A stretch of 64,000 nucleotides of DNA from Phyto melanocephala. Its lineage: Eukaryota > Arthropoda > Insecta > Diptera > Rhinophoridae. A model generated the notes under the pieces. It had not been told where the DNA came from and searched no databases. It saw nothing but the letters and a program-made list of their open reading frames with translations. The DNA is taken from positions 84,346,213-84,410,212 of the forward strand of contig OW799236.1 of the NCBI GenBank assembly GCA_941918925.1. The letters run 5' to 3'. The position numbers were made by a program, and so were the translations under genes. The number at the start of each line of letters is the position of its first letter. Position 1 is the stretch's first letter. Positions 44,641-55,246 of the stretch are shown here, piece after piece.

Positions 44641-46224
44641 AATAGTTTTTTTTTTTTTGTTAGAGCAAATGCCTGTAGTAAAACGAAACTTAGTAAAGGA
44701 GGTTGAAAAAGAACCTAAATCGTTAGTGGTCTTTTTCGATATTGAATTTAATGATAAATATCTATAAATAAGACATTCAATCACATATGTGGATATAAAA
44801 ACATATGTGAGCTTAGTATGAATATAGATATGAATGTATACAAGTGTGTAGTGTTATGTGTGCTTTGTGTTAAGTTTTCACTGAAACGAGTAATTATTTT
44901 TCCTTTTCTGTTGTGCACATAGTTACATACAATATGTACTCGACTACAAAACTGATTTGATTCGATTTTATTGTGGATGTTTCATTTTCAACAATTCCAA
45001 GGAAATATAAACGAAAAGAGAAAAAGTTTTATTTATTTTTTAAAGGCAAACTAAAAAGCATCAAAGAGACTAAAGTTTGTTGTGTGTATTTTTTATTTAA
45101 CTGTTTGTTTGTTTGTTTGCTTGATTGTTTATTATTATTATTAACGTTTTTTGTGTATGATTCAAGCAAATAGATAGATCAATGATTTTTATGAATGAAA
45201 AAGTTTTGTAGAAAGAAAAGTAAACAAAATAAAAAAAAACAGTGATTTCTTATTTGAACAAGTTTCTTGCTTAAGTCTTTTGATATTTCGACTTTATTCT
45301 CGTTGTCGTTGCTGTGCTGTTGTATGTATTTGCCGCTTCCCCATTAATTTACAAGACTCCTCAATGCGTACAATTGGATAAAATTGATGTTGTGTTGTTG
45401 TTGTTGTGCCTTTTCAAACGATTTGTGTTTGAATATTTGTTTAATGCATTTTTGTCATACATTATCAACACTTTCCTTTTCACAACCAAAATAAGCTCTG
45501 ACTTATAACCAAAAGTGTTTGTTCGTTGTATGTGTTTTTTAATTTTTTTTTTATTTCGTTGATAACTTAATAATATTTCGATATTTTTGCATACTTATAA
45601 ACATACTAACATATATTGAATATAAAACCCAGCCCACTTTAAGTAACATTTAAAGCGTCGGTGTATCGTTATTGATTGAAAGAAAACTTTTAGTTGTTGT
45701 ATTACTATGCACCCTATAAAAAAAGACATATTAAAAATTCTGTTTTGGTGAGAAATATTTTTGTAAAAATATTTTTTTTTTAATTCCGATTTTAAAATTA
45801 TTTTTTTTTGATATAAAAAAATTTTCAATAAATTTATATGTATATAAGCAAATTTTAAATAAAAATTTATTTTTTTTTAAATTTAGAAATATTAAATCGC
45901 AAAAACAAAATTTTGTGGGGGCTATGTTATTTTGACGGCATCTGTTGTTTATCTTTCAATCAATAATACCAAATCTCTAATGCAAGTTATTAGGCATGAC
46001 GCACAAAGGATATGACTTTATTCATTATTAAACGAATTTGAAAAAGACAAAAGTGTTGAAAATGTACGACAAAAATGCATTAAACAAATATTTCAAACAC
46101 AAATCGTTAGAAAGAGCAACAACACAACATCAATTTTATACATTGAGGAGTCTTGTAAATGAATGGGAAAGCGGCAAATACATACAACAGCACTGACAAT
46201 AACATAAAAACGACAACGAAAGTC
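44641..46224. other. AT-rich spacer, nothing recognised
   Basis: T-rich low-complexity stretches such as GTTTGTTTGTTTGC near 45105, no similarity to known proteins and no assignable repeat. Confidence 0.4.
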
Positions 46225-46992
46225 CTTATTATACCCTTCACCTGTGGTGCACAAGGGTATATATAGCTTTGTCATTCCGTTTGTAATTTCTACAATTTTC
46301 ATTTCCGACCCCATAAAGTATATATTTTCTGAAAGCTTATGAATAGAGGAGTCGATTAAGCCCTGACCGTCTGTCCGTCTGTCCGTCTGTCCGTCTGCCC
46401 GTCTGTCCGTGTGTTGGTTGAAATCAACTTTTAGAAGCAACTATATGTTCCTCAGATCTGTATATGGTATCATATTGGAAATATGGATATTGGAAATATC
46501 CAGGAATGAATCGCTATTGAAATTCAGCACAATCGCCCCATAACTTTCTGAGATATGAGCAAAAAACCACGACCACCTCGTTTTTTTCACAATTACAACA
46601 ACAATAACATACATACATACATGTAAAAAACATACTAAACAAAAAAAATTACAAAAAAAAAATATTGAAAATAAGAAAAAAATAATAAAAAAAACCAAAA
46701 AAAAAAAAATTAAAAAAAAAAATTTTAAAAAATTTTTTAAACATTTTTCTAAAAAAATTTTTTAAAAAAATTTAAAAAAAATATAAAAAAAATAATAAAA
46801 TATAAATAATATATTTAATAAAATAAAATAAAATTTTTTTGGCTCAGCTGGGATTCGATGCCGCATTTATTCTAACGGGTACGTATGCACGTATTTTATA
46901 TGGGATGAACAACAATTGTTATTGCATGACTACACGTTGTGAAGGGTATATAAGATTCGGCACGGCCGAATATAGCACTGTTACTTGTTTTT
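46225..46992 (+). mobile_element. Mini-me/DINE-1-like element with GTCY microsatellite
   Basis: Left: TATACCCTTCACCTGTGGTG, TTCCGACCCCATAAAGTATA, then a GTCY tetranucleotide tract (GTCCGTCTGTCCGTCTGTCC and more) at about 46368-46411. Centre: A-rich low complexity 46620-46830. Right: GAAGGGTATATAAGATTCGG and the hairpin TTCGGCACGGCCGAA, ending AGCACTGTTACTTGTT. The GTCY tract next to a conserved block is the published hallmark of dipteran mini-me elements. Confidence 0.65.
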
Positions 46993-47024
46993 GATTCATT
47001 TTGCCAAATAAATATTTTAATATC

Positions 47025-47314
47025 CCAGCAAAAAAATCTATGACAAAAAAGTGAATTTGCAGAGGTTCAACTGGTGACGTAGTGGTTAAATTTAGGTGAA
47101 AACACTAATGATTTTAACATTAGCGTGTCATTGGAGATCATGTGTTTACATGAATATTTTAATGAACTGCACTCTATTTTAACAAGTGCACAGAACTCAT
47201 GCATATATGGAGAAAAGCATTTAGGGAGTAATTTAGAATTATTGCTTTTACACAATTAAGTTAGAAGTCTTTAAAATATAATTCGCTTTGCACTACTTCC
47301 ATTTTTTTGCTGGG
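47025..47314. repeat. MITE with TATCCCAGCAAAAAAAT termini, copy 2
   Basis: The left TATCCCAGCAAAAAAATC is mirrored by ATTTTTTTGCTGGGATA at the right, about 16 bp of near-perfect inverted terminus on a 290-bp element. It shares TAGCGTGTCATTGGAGATCA and internal blocks with 40309-40697. The superfamily is unclear because the target duplication is not certain. Confidence 0.7.
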
Positions 47315-48659
47315 ATAATAAGAGATTAAATTAAACTGTATTCTACTAGTCAAGCCCTATCATTATTAATATTACGAAAATAAATAAATAAAAGAATATT
47401 AAATATGAACTCAAGCCTGATTAAGAATATTAGTTTAAACAAAAAAGTTCAACAAAAATAAAAATTAAATTTGCATAAACACAGGGCACGGTGCAAAAAA
47501 AATCATTCATTCACTGTTGGTCAGTCAACATTTCGTTGTATACTGACCTCACAGAAAATAAAACAAATGATTATAAATATTGATTGTTAAACACAATTAT
47601 CTGTTCTTATCGCTAGCTAACTGATGGCTAGAGCAGGACATAAATAGTGATATAAATGAAAGATAATAACAAACAAAAGTAAAAGGGTTGCTGTTTGGCT
47701 AAAAAGTTCAATCTAACTCACTCAATATATGAAAAAGGAATAACTAAAAATTAGTTACCGAATTCAATTAACTGAGTTAAATAGATGATATTTACAACCA
47801 GCATGTAACCACCGATCAGAGATTGCTGATGATGAAATCGTAGCTGGTTTCGAAAATGCATTCCACTCAGCTAGTGTCGGTAAAAATATAATTTTTCAAG
47901 GGTTATTCTTTCATTTATCACAAATAAAAAAAAAATTCTTTGTAAAAATAAAAATAAAGAATATTAAATATGAACTCAAGCCTGATTAGGATTATTAGTT
48001 GAAAATAAATATTATCATATTAATGGTGTTAAAAAACGTTTTTCCCATCTCCAAAAATTTGGAATATACATATCGCTGGCCATAAGGGGGGAGGCCCTAA
48101 CTCAAATAATTGTAAATTTACAGGAGAAGGTAAAAACTTAATTGAAACTTTCATTATCATAATGTAACCTTTTTTGTCAAATTGCTTGTAAAACTGTTAT
48201 TTTTGATAGTATTGCATTAAATTTGTGTGTCGAGGTGAATTTGTGAAAAATTTATTGGAATCACTAAAAAACTCAGTTTCGTCAAAATTCTACTTGCTAG
48301 CATGAATATGTACTTTATAGGGTATCAAATGAATATTGTAAAAATTACAAATAGAATGACAAACATATATATCAATGGCTTAATATAAAATAGGTGTACC
48401 TCGATTTTTTTACTACTTATAGGGAAAAGGAAAAATATACACAAAATTTCAAAGAATTAGAAGAAGAATTAGCGATGTATGGCTGTTATTCAAAGTTATA
48501 AAGTACTGAAAAAGTATTATTTAAAAATAAAAAGCTTTACAAAATTAAATTAAATTAAATATTTATTTTCTTAAAAACTCTAAGGATGTCCCTATTTTTC
48601 ACATGAATGCATGTATATTAAACGTAAATTGTTATTTTTTTACCCTTTACACTAAAGTC
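47315..48659. other. Spacer with repeat debris
   Basis: Near 47816-47880 there is an inverted copy of the 13770-13830 block (GATGATGAAATCGTAGCTGG). A mini-me-like 3' piece lies near 48305-48380 (GTACTTTATAGGGTATCAAA). Otherwise AT-rich, no gene. Confidence 0.4.
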
Positions 48660-50335
48660 AACAAGTAAGAGCACTATATTCGGCTGTGCCGAATCTTTTA
48701 TACCCACCACCAATTTTGTGTACATTTAAAGCACAATAATTATCAGTTTGTTAATCGCTAAAGCATAATCTCTTTATAATAAAATATGTATCACTTTCTT
48801 TGTAGAGGGTGGTTAAATTTTAAGGGCCCATGTTTAAGGTGAACCACATCTAAACTTCAACTTTTTTCTTGTATTTCATTTGACATTTCTCAATCTCAGA
48901 CTAACTCAATTTGAACCGTGGAAAGATACGCAATCGAGCAACGCTTTTAAATATTAAAGATTTTTATAAAAATGGGCGTTCAAATCAAAATGCATTTTGT
49001 GCACTTCGTGATTCTTTTGGTCAACATAATCGTTCGAATTCGTCCACAATCGTGAGAATTGTAAAAAATATTTAAATGTCTGCAAAGCAGGTCTGTATGA
49101 AATGTGAAAACATCTGTGAATGCCATCTTAGTTCGTTGAATGGGAAACATTACTGTTTTTCACGATAACGTGGCAAAAGAGCAAGCAACCTCGACTCATC
49201 ATCGTGCCCAACAATCGAGCATCAACAGTGTCATTGAAAATTTGGACTATCGGATCGTGGTGTGCGCCTAGGTTGGGGGGCCACTTGGCCGATATTTTGT
49301 TCCATACATAATTGAAGCATACAAATATTATCGTTATAAAAATAAATGATAATAATTTCATAATAATTTGTGTTTTATTTAAAAACAACATCAGCCCTTA
49401 AAATTAAACCACCCTTTATAACTTCGATATGCTACTAAAATGCTTTTGTCAATGTAGTCTTTCAATGAAAGTGGGCGTTAAAGTAGGCGTGTCAATAAAG
49501 TTTCTGCTAATAAATACAACTTACATATTTCAATATAGTCCTTTATTTTCCCAAAAACTTTGTCAATAGAGAAATTACATGAATTTAAGATAAACCGTTA
49601 TATGGGAGGTAGGCGTTAAAGTGGGCGTGTCAGCTAAACTTTTTGGCACAACAATTACATTGATTAGAAGGATATACGTAGCAAATTTGATCAACATACC
49701 TCTAATTTTAACGGTTTTATGAGCTTTTAAATTTCATTAACGGTAGATAACGTGAAAAGTGGGCATTATCGTAGGCGTGTCAAAGTTGTTTTTGCAAATG
49801 AGTACAACTTAGGTGTTTCAATATAGCCCTTTATTATTCCAAAATCTATATTAATAGAGAAATTATATGAATTTTAGGTAAAACGTTATATGGGAGGTGG
49901 GCGTAAAAGTGGGCGTGGCACATTGATTTTCCGTTACAAAAAAGCGTCTCACCAAAAACCAAAGTGTGCAAAATTTCAGAGTCGTACATCAAATTTTGTT
50001 GCTTTTATGACGTTTTTGTTTTTAAATATACCGAAAAATACACTGTGCGGTATAAATTTTCGTACATTTTGATCGATAACTCTTTTCCTAATTCATAGAT
50101 TTAAGCGATTTTCAGGGAAAAACATTCTTTTGACTTGATAAATATATATTCGAAGTTTCATGACTCTACGTTTATGCGTCTGGACACAATTCCATTTTAT
50201 TCGATGTGCGAAGGACACCATTTTTTCGACCTACTCTTGCTTTCCGAGCTATAACTCTCTTCCTAATATTCCGATATAGCCATTTTTTTTTGTGCATGTG
50301 GAAGCTCTAAAATTGAAAAGCTGTTACATATGTTA
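48660..50335 (+). mobile_element. Mini-me-like type B element, 3'-truncated, with nested mariner-type element
   Basis: Starts ACAAGTAAGAGCACTATATT and the hairpin TTCGGCTGTGCCGAA, then TTTTATACCCACCACC. The deleted Tc1/mariner element 48827-49421 is inserted near its start. From 49460 on, blocks of about 145 bp repeat, each opening with a GTGGGCGTTAAAGTAGGCGT-like motif (about 49468, 49607, 49757, 49892) and alternating between two sequence versions. The 3' terminal block of the family is absent. Confidence 0.55.
48827..49421 (+). mobile_element. Internally deleted Tc1/mariner-type element in a type B repeat
   Basis: Terminal inverted repeats GGGTGGTTAAATTTTAAGGG and its mirror at 49398-49418 (CCCTTAAAATTAAACCACCC). 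Internal remnants: an HTH-like block FYKNGRSNQNAFCALRDSFG near 48960-49020 and a C-terminal GGHLADILF-type block near 49275-49305. About 595 bp, so most of the transposase is gone. The flanks are TA on both sides; the empty site at 31096-31120 shows a single TA. Confidence 0.75.
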
Positions 50336-50633
50336 ATTCCGATTATTAAAAATGAAGCTCTCTAAGAAAGAACAACTCGTTCAAGTGACATTTATTTATC
50401 AGGTAGTCTTGATTCGTCAGCTGATTATTTTTTTATTTTAAACTTCAGCTCTCATTTATTAAAAATGTAAAACTTCATATAAATCAAGGCATATTTATTC
50501 ATCAGGTAGTCTTGTTTCGTCAGCTGATTATTTTTTTCTTCACTTATTTTAAATTTCAGCTGTCAAAGTCCATAGATAAAAATCAAATTTTTCTCTTTTC
50601 TTATTTATTTCAAATGCCAAACTTCATACTAAA
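50336..50633. repeat. Two partial MITEs of the CAAGGCATATTTA family
   Basis: Two tandem partial copies with TCAGGTAGTCTTGATTCGTC and CAGGTAGTCTTGTTTCGTCA followed by AGCTGATTATTTTTT, as in 38406-38599. AATCAAGGCATATTTATTCA near 50485 is a terminus. Confidence 0.55.
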
Positions 50634-52249
50634 CAAGTAAGAGCACTATATTCGGCTGTGCCGAATCTTTTATACCCACCACCAACTATGTGTACATTTA
50701 AAGCACAATATTTATTATTTTGTTAATCGCTATGGAATAATCTCTTTATAATAAAATATGTATCACTTTCTTTGTAGAGGGTGGTTAAATTTTAAGGGCC
50801 CATGTTGAAGGTGAACTACACCTAGTCTTTAAGCTTCTTTTCTGCATTTCACTTGACATTTCTCAATCTCAAACTTACTCAATTTGATCCGTGGAAAGAT
50901 ACGCAAATGAGCAACGAGTTATTCAGGTTTTTTATAAAAATGGGCGTTTAAATCAAAATGCATTTTGTGCACTTCGTAATTCTTTTGATCAACATAATCC
51001 TTCAAATTCGTCCACAATCGGGAGAATTGTAAAAAATATTTAAATTTCTGCAAAACAGGTCTGTATAAAATGTTAGAAAATCTGTGAATGCCTTCTTAGT
51101 TCGTTAAATGGGAACCATTGCTGTTTTTTGTGATAGTGTGGCAAAAGAGAGTCATCATCATGCCGAACAATTGAGCATCAACATTTTCATTGAAAATTTG
51201 GACCATCAGATAGAGGACTGGCGCCAAGGATGGGGGGGCCATTTGGCCGATATTTTGTTAAATACATAATTGAACCATACAAATATTATCATTATAAAAA
51301 AAAAATGATAATAATTTCATACAATACAACTTAAAAATTTCAATATAGTCCTTTATTTTCCCAAAAACTTTGTCAATAGAGAAATTACATGAATTTAAGA
51401 TAAACCGTTATATGGGAGGTGGGCGTAAAAGTGGGCGTGTCACTTAAACTTTTTGGCACAACAATTACATTGATTAGAAGGATATATGTAGCAAATTTGA
51501 TTATTATACCTCTAATTTTAGCGGTTTTATGAGCTTTTAAATTTCATTAACGGTAGATAACGTGAAAAGTGGGCGTTATAGTAGGCGTATCAAAGTTGTT
51601 TTTGCTAATGGGTACAACCTAGGTGTTTAAATATAGTCCTTTATTATTCCAAAATCTATATTAATAGAGAAATTATATGAATTTTGGGTAAAACGTTATA
51701 TGGGAGGTGGGCGTGGCACATTGAGTTTTCGTTACTAAAAAGCGCCTCACCAAAAAACAAAGTGTGCAAAATTTTAGAGTTGTATATCAAATTTTGTTGC
51801 TTTTATGACGTTTTTGTTTTTATATATACCGAAAAATACACTGTGCGGTATAAAAAATATTGTTTTTACTCAGAAAATATATATTCGAAGTTTCATGAGT
51901 CTACGTTAATGCGTTTGGACACAATTCCATTTTATTCGATGTTCGAAGGACACGGTTTTTTCTCTTCCTAATATTCCGATTTAGCCGATTTTTCAATACC
52001 AAACAAACCTTGTCTATAAGAAAGATTCTGGCAAAATTTGAGCCCCCTAGCTTTTTCGGTGCGACCTCTATCGTGCTTTCAACAGACGGACAGACGGACA
52101 GACGGACGGACATAGCTAGATCGTCATCAAATCAAACACTGATTCAGAATATATATACTTTATGGGGTCTAAAAAGGATATTTCGATGTGTTACAAACGG
52201 AATGACAAAATGAATATACCCCCACCATTTTTTTGGTGGCGGGTATAAA
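50634..52249 (+). mobile_element. Mini-me-like type B element, full architecture
   Basis: The 5' edge is ACAAGTAAGAGCACTATATT with the hairpin TTCGGCTGTGCCGAA. A one-sided (3'-truncated) copy of the mariner-type element lies at 50777-51310. GGGCGT blocks follow. Near the 3' end is the tetranucleotide tract GACGGACAGACGGACAGACG at 52086-52109, then TATATACTTTATGGGGTCTA, and the edge GGTGGCGGGTATAAAAA at 52235-52249. This copy shows both family ends in the same element. It abuts the type A element that starts at 52250. Confidence 0.6.
50777..51310 (+). mobile_element. Deleted Tc1/mariner-type element, copy lacking its right TIR
   Basis: Left TIR GAGGGTGGTTAAATTTTAAG; internal remnants GRLNQNAFCALRNSFDQHN and a GGGHLADILLNT-like end. 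The sequence then passes into type B repeat without the right TIR. Same insertion position within the type B element as 48827 and 54157. Confidence 0.6.
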
Positions 52250-52735
52250 AAGGGTATATATAGGTTTGTCATTCCGTGTGAAATTTCTACAATTTTCATT
52301 TCCGACCCCATAAAGTATATATTTTCTGAAAGCTTATGAATAGGGGAGTCGATTAAGCTCTGTCAGTCTGTCCGTCTGACCGTCTGTCCGTGTCTATGTT
52401 GAAATCAACTTTTTGAAGCCCCCGATATCGCCTGGACCCGGGTGAGGTATTAAAATATCAGAAATATTCGGGAGTAGATCGGTATTGAAAATCAGAAACA
52501 TCGGTACAAAAACAACTGAGATATGAGCAAAAAACCACGACCACCTCGATTTTTTTTTCACAAAAACAACATTACAACAACAACATACATACATACAAAC
52601 ATGTATACTGCTTAGAGTAAGCATGGCATCGAATCCCAGCTGAGCAAAAAAAATTTTTTTTTAATTTTTTTTTATATTTTTTTTCTAATTTTTATTTTTT
52701 ATTTTATATATTATATATATTTTTATAATTTTTAT

Positions 52736-54903
52736 ACCCGCCACCAAAAAAATGGTGGGGGTATATTCATTTTGTCATTCCGTTTGTAACACATCGAAAT
52801 ATCCATTTTAGACCCCATAAAGTATATATATTCTGAATCAGGGTTTGATTTGATGACGATCTAGCTATGTCCGTCCGTCTGTCCGTCTGTCCGTCTGTCC
52901 GTCTGTTGAAAGCACGATAGAGGTCGCACCGAAAAAGCTAGGGGGCTCAAATTTTGCCAGAATCTTTCTTATAGACAAGGTTTGTTTGGTATTGAAAATG
53001 GGCTAAATCGGAATATTAGGAAGAGAGTTATAGCTCGAAAAGCAAGAGTAGGTCGAAAAAACCGCGTCCTTCGAACATCGAATAAAATGGAATTGTGTCC
53101 AAACGCATTAACGTAGACTCATGAAACTTCGAATATATATTTTCGGAGTAAAAGCAATATTTTTCCCCAAAAATTATCTAAATCTATGCATTAAGAGAGG
53201 AGTTATCGATCAAAATGTACGAAAATTTATACCGCACAGTGTATTTTTCAGTATATTTAAAAACAAAAACGTCATAAAAGGAACAAAATTGGATGTACGA
53301 CTCTGAAATTTTGCACACTTTGCTTTTTGGTGACACGCTTTCTTGTAACGGCAAATCAATGTGCCACGCCCACTTTTACGCCCACCTCCCATATAACGTT
53401 TTACCTAAAATTCATATAATTTCTCTATTAATAAAGATTTTGGAATAATAAAGGGTTATATTGAAACACCTAAGTTGTACTCATTCGCGAAAACAACTTT
53501 GCCACGCCTACTATAACGCCCACTTTTTACGTTATCTACCGTTAATGAAATTAAAAAGCTCATAAAACCGCGAAAATTAGAGGTATGATGATCAAATTTG
53601 CTACGTATATCCCTCTAGGCAATGTCATTACTATGCGAGAAAATTAAGGTACCACGCCCATTTTTACGCCCACCTCCCATATAACGTTTTACCTAAAATT
53701 CATATAAATTCTCTATTAATAAAGATTTTGGAATAATAAAGGGCTATATTGAAACACCTATGTTGTACTCATTCGCAAAAACAACTTTGACACGCCTACC
53801 ATAACGCCCACTTTTTACGTTATATACCGTTAATGAAATTAAAAAGCTCATAAAACCGCCAAAATTAGAGGTATGATGATCAAATTTGCTACGTATATCC
53901 TTCTAATCAATGTAATTGTTGTGCCAAAAAGTTTAGGTGACACTCCCACTTTAACGCCTACCTCCCATATAACGGTTTATCTTAAATTCATGTAATTTCT
54001 CTATTGACAAAGTTTTTGGGAAAATAAAGGACTATATTGAAATATCTAAGTTGTATTTAAGAGCAGAAACTTTATTGACACGCCTACTTTAATGCCCAAT
54101 TTCATTGAAAGACTACATTTACAAAAGCATTTTAGTAGCATATCGAAGTTATAAAGGGTGGTTAAATTTTGAGGACCGATGTTGAATTTAAATAAAACAC
54201 AAATTATTTAGGAAATTCTTATTATTTCTTTTTGTAGTGATATGTATGGTTCAATTATGTATTTAACAAAATATCGGCCAAATGGCCACCCCATCCTTGG
54301 CGCCACTCACCTATCTTATGGTCCAATTTTTCAATGACAATGTTGATGCTCAATTGGACATGATGATGACTCTCTTTTGCCACACTATCGCAAAAAACAG
54401 CAATGGTTACCATTCAACAAACTAAGAAGACATTCACAGATTTTCTAACATTTTATACAGACCTGTTTTGCAGAAATTTAAATATTTTTTACAATTCTCC
54501 AAATTCTCTTGTGGACGAATTTGAACGATTTTGTTGACCAAACGAATCACGAAGTACACAAAATGCATTTTGATTTAAATGCCCATTTTTATAAAAAAAA
54601 CCTGAATAACTTTAAAACGTTGCTCATTTGCGTATCTTTCCACGGATCAAATTGAGTAAGTTTGAGATTGAGAAATGTCAAGTGAAGTGCAGAAAACAAA
54701 TTTAAAGACTAGGTGTAGTTCACCTTTAACATGGACCCTTAAAATTTAACCACCCTATACAAAGAAAGTGATACATACCTTATTATAAAGAGATTATTCC
54801 ATAATGATTAACAAAATAATAAATATTGTGCTTTAAATGTACACAAAATTGGTGGTGGGTATAAAAGATTCGGCACAGCCGAATATAGTGCTCTTACTTG
54901 TTT
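52736..54903 (-). mobile_element. Mini-me-like type B element, inverted relative to 50634-52249
   Basis: Reads on the minus strand from ACAAGTAAGAGCACTATATT (54880-54901) to GGTGGCGGGTATAAAAATTA at the left edge, with GTCCGTCTGTCCGTCTGTCC near 52867-52905. It contains four GTGGGCGTAAAAGTGGGCGT-type blocks and the complete mariner-type element at 54157-54766. With 50634-52249 it forms a large inverted pair of arms about 500 bp apart. Confidence 0.6.
54157..54766 (-). mobile_element. Internally deleted Tc1/mariner-type element with TA target site
   Basis: TIRs AAGGGTGGTTAAATTTTGAG at the left and CTTAAAATTTAACCACCCTA at the right. The flank reads ATCGAAGTTATA before and TACAAAGAAAGTGATACATA after. 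The uninterrupted type B sequence at 31096-31120 reads AATCGAAGTTATACAAAGAA, so insertion duplicated TA, the Tc1/mariner hallmark. Transposase remnants run on the minus strand. Confidence 0.8.
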
Positions 54904-55246
54904 TTTTTAATTTTTTTTTAATTTTTTGTTTGTTTTATATTTATTATTTATATTAATTATTTTTTTTTTAATTTTAATACATACTTACGTAAATTCCGTG
55001 TGGAGTCGTTTGCTTATTTTTACTCCCATCGGACGCGTCCCCAGGTGGCGGATAGGGGGGGTGGATGTGGTGTGGGGGGCCTGAGCGCTTCATAGAGTGG
55101 GAAAGACCTACCCATCTAAATGAGTAGAGATTTGTCGCATTATGTAGTGATCAGATCCCGTACACTACCTCTGACCCTAGGGGTTCCTAGAACTCCTCGC
55201 GGACCAAATAAAAATAAGATAGGGCGGTTCCCAAAATAAACCAAAT

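Noticed and set aside
46368..46411. CRISPR-like short repeat array (GTCCGTCT repeats)
   Set aside because: It is a 4-bp GTCY microsatellite without spacers, in a eukaryotic repeat element.
49890..50072. Small protein of 60 residues (MGGGRKSGRG...) conserved at two places (also 53210-53392)
   Set aside because: Both lie in copies of the same non-coding type B repeat. The similarity is DNA-level repeat identity, and other copies have frame-breaking differences.
52010..52213. ORF with TDGQTDRRTD repeats
   Set aside because: Translation of a GACGGACA microsatellite in a mini-me-like element.
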